Shown here piece by piece: positions 14,114-18,588 of a stretch of DNA of 18,588 nt. A program made the position numbers and the translations under genes. Under the pieces are notes generated by a model. It saw nothing but the letters and a program-made list of their open reading frames with translations, ran no database searches and was not told the origin of the DNA. Source of the DNA: Candidatus Gottesmanbacteria bacterium (GTDB lineage Bacteria > Patescibacteriota > Microgenomatia > JACPZF01); assembly GCA_016195615.1 (NCBI GenBank), contig JACPZF010000009.1:1-18588 (forward strand), read 5' to 3'. The first letter of the stretch is position 1. Each line of letters starts with the position of its first letter.

Positions 14114-14735
14114 GGCGGAAGATGCAGGATTCGAACCTGCGCCTCCTTTGCAGGAGAACGGTTTGCGAGACCGTCGCCTTGAACCGCTCGGCCAATCTTC
14201 CAAATTTGGCGCTCCCACCATTGTCCATCCAAGTAACAACCGGAGTTTCGCGAAAAGATAAATATTTGCCAAGTTCTTCTTTGACCTTTTTTTCATCCAT
14301 ACCGCCTAGCAAAATTAAAAGCCGACCGGGGAATTTAAGCTTGGTATTGACGTTTAAAATTATATCGTTCCATTTTTTCGTGAAATAAAAATCCTTTAGT
14401 TCGCTATAAAGATAAGATTTGCCGCCAGTGGTTATGCCCTCCGTGGTTATTCTATGATCCACCTCTTCTGGTTCCACCGTTGCTAGCACGTAGGACACAA
14501 ACATTAGAGCCAACATCACACCGATTAATAAAAATTCTTTAATAAATAGGAGAATTACGCCGATTAAGAATACGATAGCGGCGATTGTTGTGAAATAATC
14601 GCGATCCCGCCTCTTAAATGGCCGCGATGGTGATTTCCACTCTAGTAGAGTTTTTATTTCTTTCGGTACTTGAGGTTCTGGCTTGTCCTCCGAAGCTTGA
14701 GCGAAGGAGGGTTGATTTTTATTTCTTCCAAACAT
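14088..14735 (-). CDS. Two-TM membrane protein whose reading frame runs through a tRNA gene
   Basis: The 215-aa frame starts with a polar region containing an in-frame repeat (SFAQASEDK, residues 10-18), then two membrane helices (about 48-64 and 68-87) and a cytoplasmic beta-rich domain (about 95-165: ITTEGITTGGKSYLYSELKD, GRLLILLGGM). This resembles an unnamed membrane family common in Patescibacteria, a recollection I cannot check. From residue 179 onward the frame is pure tRNA sequence (KFGRLAERFKATVSQ and onward), and it ends 25 bases beyond the tRNA. The native C-terminus was therefore probably lost or overwritten at the tRNA boundary. The start lies 5 bp after the second 28-codon gene, so it belongs to the small-membrane-protein run. 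Confidence 0.75.
   Translation of the reverse strand: MFGRNKNQPSFAQASEDKPEPQVPKEIKTLLEWKSPSRPFKRRDRDYFTTIAAIVFLIGVILLFIKEFLLIGVMLALMFVSYVLATVEPEEVDHRITTEGITTGGKSYLYSELKDFYFTKKWNDIILNVNTKLKFPGRLLILLGGMDEKKVKEELGKYLSFRETPVVTWMDNGGSAKFGRLAERFKATVSQTVLLQRRRRFESCIFRHGIATAAF
14113..14201 (-). tRNA. Class II tRNA of serine type with anticodon CGC
   Basis: All arms pair: acceptor GGAAGAT/ATCTTCC, D-arm GCCGAGCGGTTCAAGGC, anticodon stem ACGGT/ACCGT, long variable arm CTCCT-GCAA-AGGAG, T-arm GCAGG-TTCGAAT-CCTGC, discriminator G and an encoded CCA (14113-14115). Long arm, D-arm and G73 are those of bacterial tRNA-Ser. The 7-base loop is CTCGCAA, so the anticodon is CGC (alanine codon GCG), one base from the CGA expected for tRNA-Ser. 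The structure is intact, so it does not look degraded. The gene lies inside the 3' end of one reading frame and its final A is the first base of the Nudix ATG. Confidence 0.9.
14687..14710. repeat. Palindromic repeat inside a coding region (SFAQASEDK type)
   Basis: CCTCC and GGAGG are 14 bases apart, with a symmetric interior (GAA, GC, TTGA, GC, GAA). In the minus-strand frame the surroundings translate as SFAQASEDK near the N-terminus of the 215-aa protein. From memory, similar in-frame strings are frequent in Patescibacteria genomes and behave like dispersed REP-like elements. Confidence 0.45.
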
Positions 14736-14740
14736 ATGCT

Positions 14741-14827
14741 TTATTTCATTTTACTTATTTTCCAAACGACAAAACCACCGACTGCTAAAGATAAAATAAT
14801 AACTATCCATGATTGAAAGTCAGACAT
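14741..14827 (-). CDS. 28-aa single-span membrane protein, second of a tandem pair
   Basis: The product is MSDFQSWIVIILSLAVGGFV followed by VWKISKMK: a short polar start, one membrane helix (about residues 7-22) and a positively charged tail, which predicts N-out/C-in topology. It starts 4 bases after the stop of the first 28-aa gene (TAA TTTT ATG) and ends 5 bp before the 215-aa gene, so re-initiation from upstream translation is likely; no Shine-Dalgarno is visible. Below usual gene-calling limits. The tight packing between coding regions and the good topology are the evidence. No family recognised. Confidence 0.6.
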   Translation of the reverse strand: MSDFQSWIVIILSLAVGGFVVWKISKMK

Positions 14828-14831
14828 AAAA

Positions 14832-14918
14832 TTATCTTTTTTTTATCAAAAAATAAATAAAGACAAACGTGACCGCACTAACTATCGACCCCCATGCGTA
14901 AAGTTCAAGTAGGCTCAT
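14832..14918 (-). CDS. 28-aa single-span membrane protein, first of a tandem pair
   Basis: The product is MSLLELYAWGSIVSAVTFVF followed by IYFLIKKR: one membrane helix (about residues 7-25) and a KKR tail that should stay in the cytoplasm. Its ATG overlaps the stop codon of the 68-aa gene (ATGA), a classic sign of translational coupling, and a perfect GGAGGT sits 5 bases upstream. The next 28-aa gene begins 4 bases after its stop. These signals make it a convincing gene despite its size. The form recalls small accessory subunits of membrane complexes, but no family is recognised. Confidence 0.72.
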   Translation of the reverse strand: MSLLELYAWGSIVSAVTFVFIYFLIKKR

Positions 14919-15121
14919 CTTTTACCTCCACGAGTTAAGAATAACACGGCCCAAAGTGAAAATCCAGCCCAGATGAGTGGTCCAATGCCGGAAACAATAA
15001 TTTCGGCTGTGGTTTTTCTCTCGATCGAAGGTGCAATTATACCTCCAGCCAACCACGCTACAGCAAAGTTTGCAAAGAACTCTGCCAGAACGAATCTTTG
15101 ATCTCTAAATAAGGGTCTCAC
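14915..15121 (-). CDS. 68-aa two-span membrane protein
   Basis: This small protein has two hydrophobic segments (about residues 12-30 and 40-62) joined by a polar loop IERKTTAE, with a basic end (RGGKR). The start codon is GTG at 15121; an ATG slightly upstream is out of frame and stops at once. The stop overlaps the ATG of the next gene (ATGA). It follows the broken EamA gene after 19 bp, so all of these may share one transcript. I do not recognise a family. The alternation of small membrane proteins suggests subunits of one complex, which is inference. Confidence 0.6.
   Translation of the reverse strand: MRPLFRDQRFVLAEFFANFAVAWLAGGIIAPSIERKTTAEIIVSGIGPLIWAGFSLWAVLFLTRGGKR
14924..14929 (-). 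promoter_or_regulatory. Strong Shine-Dalgarno for the first 28-aa gene
   Basis: The minus strand reads GGAGGT with ideal spacing of 5 bases to the ATG at 14918. It lies in the last codons of the 68-aa gene and decides that the short frame is a true gene. Confidence 0.7.
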
Positions 15122-15140
15122 GAAATAACATTACTACTTC

Positions 15141-16003
15141 CTAGCCCAGTTGTAAACCAATTATGCCAAACACGACCATAACAGCGCCAATTTTTTGCAA
15201 CAATTTTAGTCTTTCCTTTAAAAAAATATAGGCGAGTAAAATAGTTACCAAGGAAGAACCGGCAACTATTGCGGTCACATAGGATACTTCGTATTTAGTC
15301 ACGGCAAAGTTATAAGCGGTAAAACCAGCAGTATCTACCAAAGCCATGCCAAAAACCAGTTTGTAAGGTATATTTATGACTTTTTTTCTCACATCCACTT
15401 TTTTAAATACCAGTAAGAAGAAAGAGGATAGAGCAATTGCCGTCCTAAATAATAACGAGGTATAAAACCATCCCGCGATTCGGGAAAATGGTGCCAAAAG
15501 TACGAAGGTTATTCCGGTATAATGGCTGCAATTACAGCAAAAATTGCGCCTTTATACAATCTCGACGTGTTAATTTTCTTGATGGCATCCAAGTTTACGG
15601 AAAGTAATGTAACTCCGACAAAAACAATAAAAATACTGGTAACCTTAATTAAATTTAGATGTTCTTTTAAAAAAATGATTCCCAAGATACTTGCGATAGC
15701 ATAGCCTCCTTGACCTATTGGTCCAACGATGGAAATATGACCAACTTTTGCTCCGTGCATGAAACTTAACCAGGCGCCCATATTGAAAATTCCTAAGATA
15801 AAAACGAAAAATAATGCCTCGGTGACTTTAAGAGGTATAAAAAACACCAACGGCAACATCAAAAGCAGTCCGACAAATTGAAATACAAATAGACCAAAGA
15901 TTTCGCCCAGTTTTCTCGAAACTTTCGCTCCCAAAAAATCCATCGTTCCCCAGCCAAGCATGGGAATAAGAGATAGTAATAGAGGTAGGAGAGAGAAATT
16001 CAT
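15141..16003 (-). pseudogene. EamA-family (DMT) transporter split by a one-base frameshift
   Basis: Two adjacent frames together make one drug/metabolite transporter. The first part (15509-16003, 164 aa, starting MNFSLLPLLLSLIPMLGWGT) holds the N-terminal EamA repeat of five helices and ends AVIAAIIPE-stop. The second (15141-15500 region) continues FVLLAPFSRIAGWFYTSLLF through the C-terminal EamA repeat to IIGLQLG-stop. The reading frame passes from one to the other near 15510-15520; the total of 863 bases is one base short of 288 codons, so a single-base loss explains the break. Both halves are otherwise well preserved, which means a recent mutation or a sequencing/assembly error. The family moves small metabolites, commonly amino acids or amines; substrate unknown. 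It follows vapC after 23 bp. Confidence 0.85.
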
Positions 16004-16026
16004 ATTTATTCTTCACCGCGACCACC

Positions 16027-16422
16027 TCAATTTCCAGCTGCTTTTTTCAGCGGATCGAAAGATTTGATATCTTCCATCGGGAAATGTTTTACGTTAAGAG
16101 TAAGTAACATTAAATTATATTCTTTTGCAGTAGCGGCAATCAAACAATCATTTAGGCTTAAACTGCGAAAGTTTTTAGCATATTGTTGATAATAGAAACC
16201 TCCTTGTTTGGCTATGTCAATTTCTATCGGGAACGTTACAAAATTGGCAAGGAAATCCTCGGTGTAAGAAAGTTCTGTGGGAAAAACATTTTGGAAAATC
16301 TCTGCAATAGAAATGGTGGAAATGCAATGAGAATTTTTTTCCTTTAATTCAGATAAAGTCTCAACTATGTCTGGTCTTCCCCGAATCGCCCATATTAATA
16401 TATCGGTATCAACCAAATACAT
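16027..16422 (-). CDS. vapC: VapC-type PIN-domain toxin ribonuclease
   Basis: The 131-aa product starts at the ATG at 16422, giving MYLVDTDILIWAIRG. An open frame extends further upstream into the antitoxin gene, but the PIN domain starts with this Met, two bases after the antitoxin stop. Acidic active-site residues are D5, E41 (in STISIAEIF) and D92 (in LSLNDCLIAATAK), with N110 in LTLNVKHF at the fourth site. PIN toxins cleave RNA, often tRNA or rRNA, when the labile antitoxin is lost. The antitoxin gene lies directly upstream, and both are expected from the autoregulated promoter at 16734-16762. The genome carries tRNA genes a few kb away, but no link to them is shown. Confidence 0.9.
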   Translation of the reverse strand: MYLVDTDILIWAIRGRPDIVETLSELKEKNSHCISTISIAEIFQNVFPTELSYTEDFLANFVTFPIEIDIAKQGGFYYQQYAKNFRSLSLNDCLIAATAKEYNLMLLTLNVKHFPMEDIKSFDPLKKAAGN

Positions 16423-16424
16423 AT

Positions 16425-16712
16425 TTAAATATCGGTAAATGTCCTTTCGGCCGCCTTCCTGGTTTTTGTTAACCAACGCGTAACATCTTTCTTGGTCCGC
16501 CATTCAGGATGGTTTTTGGCGGTAAAAGTACCAGCAACCCTACGCAATGCCCTCTCAAAAGCTTGGGGATTCCACCTTTTTTTGCCTACTATTTCTGCGA
16601 CTTCATCGTCTTTTTTTTCATCTTTAAGAATAACAATATTGCCTGCCTTAACCATTTCGAGGTAATCGGAAATATTCTGGCGAAACTGGCTGATAGAAAC
16701 AGTAATTGTCAT
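16425..16712 (-). CDS. Phd/YefM-type antitoxin
   Basis: This 95-aa protein starts MTITVSISQFRQNISDYLEM, the usual Phd/YefM beginning (strand, then helix SxxxR..xxxxL), followed by AGNIVILKD, matching the G-x-x-hh-hxK/R-x-x strand of the DNA-binding fold. The C-terminal half (about 45-95) is basic and helical and would wrap the toxin. It precedes vapC by 2 bp, the usual antitoxin-first order. The gene has a strong promoter with an internal palindrome that it probably binds together with the toxin. The start has a GGGAG-like site 8-12 bases upstream. Confidence 0.85.
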   Translation of the reverse strand: MTITVSISQFRQNISDYLEMVKAGNIVILKDEKKDDEVAEIVGKKRWNPQAFERALRRVAGTFTAKNHPEWRTKKDVTRWLTKTRKAAERTFTDI

Positions 16713-16733
16713 CGATCAACTCCCATGATATAG

Positions 16734-16762
16734 ATATTAGTACAATATGTACATATTGTCAA
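16734..16762 (-). promoter_or_regulatory. Sigma-70 promoter of the toxin-antitoxin operon
   Basis: The minus strand has a perfect TTGACA (16757-16762), a 17-base spacer and TATAAT-like TAATAT (16734-16739), giving transcription from about 16727. It is the best promoter in the window and lies 22 bases before the antitoxin ATG. Confidence 0.75.
16742..16759. promoter_or_regulatory. 18-bp perfect palindrome, probable toxin-antitoxin operator
   Basis: ACAATATGTACATATTGT is fully self-complementary and covers the spacer and the inner half of the -35 box. This is where Phd/VapC complexes normally bind to repress their own operon, so an autoregulatory operator is the natural reading. Confidence 0.7.
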
Positions 16763-16795
16763 GATAGCCTTTGGGCAAATTCTGGAGAATTAATT

Positions 16796-16825
16796 TTGGC
16801 TTTTTGCATGATTGTATGCTATTAT
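16796..16825 (+). promoter_or_regulatory. Candidate promoter of the TerC-family gene
   Basis: TTGGCT (16796-16801), 18 bases, then TGC-TATTAT (16817-16825), an extended -10 element. Transcription would start near 16832, just before the first palindrome of the leader. It is divergent from the toxin-antitoxin promoter. Confidence 0.45.
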
Positions 16826-16836
16826 TTTTTGATTAC

Positions 16837-16853
16837 ATCGAGTCTGACTCGAT
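16837..16853. repeat. 17-base palindrome in the TerC leader
   Basis: ATCGAGTC and GACTCGAT face each other around one T. It begins about five bases after the predicted transcription start, so it may be a repressor operator; as RNA it could form only a shorter hairpin. Confidence 0.55.
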
Positions 16854-16857
16854 TATA

Positions 16858-16869
16858 AAACCTAGGTTT
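16858..16869. repeat. 12-base perfect palindrome AAACCTAGGTTT in the TerC leader
   Basis: This perfect palindrome lies 5 bases after the first one and 17 bases before the ATG. Its role is unknown; both palindromes together suggest control of the metal-transport gene. Confidence 0.45.
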
Positions 16870-16886
16870 CAAAAATTACAATCATT

Positions 16887-17693
16887 ATGTCTTCCTTTCC
16901 CTTTGCTTATCTAGTCATTATTTTACAGCTAGTAATGATTGAAGGTTTGCTGTCTTTAGACAATGCGGCAATTTTAGGAACATTGGTTGCTAACCTTCCT
17001 ACCACTCCTATTCCGCTACCAAAATTTTTAAACTTTTGCGCCCCCTTTTTGCATCGCCATTTTAATAACCAAAGATTCTCCGCGTTAAAAGTAGGAATCT
17101 TGGGGGCCTATTTGGGTCGGGGGTTAATGCTTCTGGCTGCTAACTTCATCATTTATAACCCCTGGCTTAAAATTATTAGCGCTTTGTATTTACTAAAACT
17201 TTTTTTTGCCGCCTTAAGTAAGCGAGAATTTAAAAGGCATCAGCACCCCAAAAATGTTTCTAGTTTACAAACTTTTTGGCGCGTAGTTCTAACCGTTGAG
17301 TTAACAGATTTAGCATTTAGTGTTGATAATGTCATCGCGGCTGTCGCCTTATCCAACAAAATTTGGCTGGTGGTAACTGGTGTTGTTATCGGCATCACCA
17401 TCATGCGCTTTGCGGCTCAGTTTTTTACGGTTTTAGTAAACAAACAGCCGGAGTTTAAAAATATCGCTTATCTTTTAGTTCTTAACTTTTCCTTAGAAAT
17501 TTTAATTGAAGAATTTTTGGGAGTGAAGTTTGGTGATTTCACTCGGTTTTTCGTGTCTTTATTAACTATAGCCGGTTCCCTTATTTATTTACGACTGACT
17601 ATTCTTCATTTTCTTAATCCAATCTTATTTAGAATTAGTCAATTTATGGGAAAAGTAGATAATCTCGGAGAGAAAATTTTTTCGCTGGCTTAA
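16887..17693 (+). CDS. TerC-family integral membrane protein, probable metal transporter
   Basis: The 268-aa protein is the only plus-strand gene. It has about seven membrane helices and the twin acidic signatures of TerC/YkoY proteins: MIEGLLSLDNAAILG (E19, D25) in the first helix and VELTDLAFSVDNVIAAVAL (E138, D141, D147) in the middle, arranged as an inverted repeat. Family members export manganese or supply metal to exported enzymes, and some are linked to tellurite resistance; which ion is used here cannot be told. The loop between the halves holds His-rich KRHQHPK (117-122). There is no clear Shine-Dalgarno. The leader is about 55 bases with two palindromes and is too short for the manganese riboswitch often seen before such genes. 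Confidence 0.88.
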   Translation: MSSFPFAYLVIILQLVMIEGLLSLDNAAILGTLVANLPTTPIPLPKFLNFCAPFLHRHFNNQRFSALKVGILGAYLGRGLMLLAANFIIYNPWLKIISALYLLKLFFAALSKREFKRHQHPKNVSSLQTFWRVVLTVELTDLAFSVDNVIAAVALSNKIWLVVTGVVIGITIMRFAAQFFTVLVNKQPEFKNIAYLLVLNFSLEILIEEFLGVKFGDFTRFFVSLLTIAGSLIYLRLTILHFLNPILFRISQFMGKVDNLGEKIFSLA

Positions 17694-17730
17694 GTTTTCA
17701 GTTCGAAAACTGAAATACTCTCTTTTATTA
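17694..17730 (+). terminator. Weak intrinsic-terminator-like hairpin after the TerC gene
   Basis: TTTCAGTT (17696-17703) and AACTGAAA (17708-17715) pair around CGAA, just after the stop, followed by the T-rich TACTCTCTTTTATTATTATT. Low GC in the stem makes it weak, but the position between convergent genes is right. Confidence 0.45.
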
Positions 17731-17761
17731 TTATCATCGCCACGACTCCTTCCCTTAAATT

Positions 17762-18367
17762 TTATTCAATCGTAAAACCGCAGTTTAATAATCCATTTGG
17801 AATATTATTTATACCATATTGTTTATTACCATTTTTAACATAAAGAATGTTTCCGTACTTCCTGTCAAAAAATGATGGGGCATCAAAAGGCCAGGGGGTT
17901 TTTTGAGAAACATAAATATCAAAGTTATTATATATATTTATTAAAGATTCTTTTGCCTGCGGCTCGCAGTCTATTGAGCTTGTCTTAGATAAATTAGAAG
18001 ATAAGACTGGGACTTTAGAGTTTTCGTCAGTAATAATAATCCCAGATGGTAAAAAGCTGCTTCCTTTTTTAGCTAAAACGTATATTTTCTCTTCACAACC
18101 CCAGGCATGCGTACAACGCATATCCTCACTTATTTCAAATTGACTTCTTATCTGATTAACAATTTCGTCGGTAGAGATATCACTTATAAATATTGTGGGT
18201 TTAAAATTTTTTAGTCTGTTTCGGTACACTTCATTTTTAATTTTACTTATAAGAATTATTACCAAAATGACCGATGGTAATAATATGAGAACAAGAATAA
18301 ATATTAATAAACTCTTTAAGTAATTCTTTGTCGAAATAGGTTTCTTTTCGTTATTTATAATATCCAT
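17762..18367 (-). CDS. Unrecognised membrane-anchored protein
   Basis: I do not recognise this 201-aa protein. A short polar start is followed by one strong membrane helix (about residues 18-42), then a basic stretch and a soluble domain of about 155 residues. The domain has four cysteines: C85 and C91 in RCTHAWGCEE, C134 and C196, which could form two disulfides outside the cell. A beta-rich pattern with IIITDENSKVPVL is visible; no known motif is found. The frame uses AT-rich codons, rather more than its neighbours. It converges with the TerC gene and has its own candidate promoter. Coding is likely from length and composition. Confidence 0.65.
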   Translation of the reverse strand: MDIINNEKKPISTKNYLKSLLIFILVLILLPSVILVIILISKIKNEVYRNRLKNFKPTIFISDISTDEIVNQIRSQFEISEDMRCTHAWGCEEKIYVLAKKGSSFLPSGIIITDENSKVPVLSSNLSKTSSIDCEPQAKESLINIYNNFDIYVSQKTPWPFDAPSFFDRKYGNILYVKNGNKQYGINNIPNGLLNCGFTIE

Positions 18368-18588
18368 ATAAATCCTTAGTTAAACTATTAACTCGCAATA
18401 ATTCGAAACAATTGGTAAAACCACCCGGTCCGGGAACCTAAATATCATTATATAGCAATGTTAAAACGAAATATCAGATTTCATAATGAAATATTCGAGA
18501 GGTAACACTGGTAACAAATGTTTCTTTGGTTTTTTCAAATGTTTCAAATTGGGTATTGGAAATTGCATCTTTTCCCCATCTCCACACA
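18368..18588. other. Non-coding right end with several palindromes
   Basis: No gene seen. On the minus strand TATAAT (18447-18452) is a candidate -10 box for the 201-aa gene, with no good -35. Between it and the gene lies the GC-rich palindrome CCCGGTCCGGG (18424-18434). Further right is ATTTCATAATGAAAT (18478-18492), a direct repeat GGTAACA (18501-18507 and 18510-18516) and a repeated AAATGTTTC (18516-18524 and 18537-18545). Confidence 0.5.

Noticed and set aside
14113..14201. tRNA-Leu or tRNA-Tyr instead of serine type
   Set aside because: G73 and the GCCGAGCGG D-arm fit serine; bacterial Leu and Tyr tRNAs carry A73.
14116..14296. N-terminal extension of the Nudix protein
   Set aside because: The upstream codons translate the tRNA (for example EDWPSGSRRRS); the Nudix domain begins after the tRNA.
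15497..15525. Programmed frameshift joining the two EamA parts
   Set aside because: No slippery heptamer or downstream stimulator is visible; mutation or error is simpler.
16423..16503. Longer VapC with 27 extra N-terminal residues
   Set aside because: The extension lies wholly in the antitoxin gene, and the PIN domain starts exactly at the ATG at 16422.
16826..16886. yybP-ykoY manganese riboswitch before the TerC-family gene
   Set aside because: Such riboswitches are common before this family, but the leader is only about 55 bases and shows simple palindromes, without the conserved loops.
1..18588. CRISPR array, insertion sequence, prophage or replication origin
   Set aside because: No regularly spaced repeats, transposase, integrase or DnaA-box cluster was seen.

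Overview
The window reads as a compact, AT-rich bacterial chromosome fragment, most probably from a Patescibacteria/CPR lineage such as Microgenomates. This assignment is an inference. It rests on a dnaG-rpoD core operon with a short sigma-70, a DnaG split by an intein, many ungapped minus-strand genes, few Shine-Dalgarno sequences, likely leaderless promoters, very small membrane proteins, and an in-frame SFAQASEDK-type repeat. All genes except one (a TerC-family gene at 16887-17693) lie on the minus strand, so the functional order runs from right to left.

Right end (18588 to 16004): an unrecognised membrane-anchored protein, the plus-strand TerC-family gene with two palindromes in its leader, and a Phd/YefM-VapC-type toxin-antitoxin pair. 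The pair has a clear promoter with an 18-bp perfect palindrome.

Middle right (16003 to 13384): an EamA transporter broken by one missing base, then a stop-start-coupled run of very small membrane proteins (68, 28 and 28 aa), then a 215-aa two-TM protein. The end of that protein's reading frame runs through a tRNA gene. A Nudix hydrolase begins on that tRNA's CCA end and terminates inside a tRNA-Arg(CCG). Two mutually inverted, covarying hairpins separate tRNA-Arg from a tRNA-Ser(GGA). The first tRNA has serine-type architecture but an alanine anticodon (CGC).

Copper/metal region (13383 to 8590): a CopB-type P1B ATPase is followed by a membrane-anchored Cys-rich protein, a polytopic protein with a CPVC motif, and a lipoprotein. 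The Cys-rich and polytopic proteins share a C-terminal Cys-Cys domain. I infer an uncharacterised envelope metal-handling module.

Left part (8589 to 1): a remnant of a VOC/glyoxalase gene, a pair made of an unrecognised 253-aa protein and a divergent HAD-like hydrolase, then dnaG (395-aa intein inserted exactly at a zinc-ribbon cysteine), rpoD, a GH39-like glycosidase with a LamG-like domain, and a short class I methyltransferase at the edge. No rRNA, CRISPR array or insertion sequence was seen.
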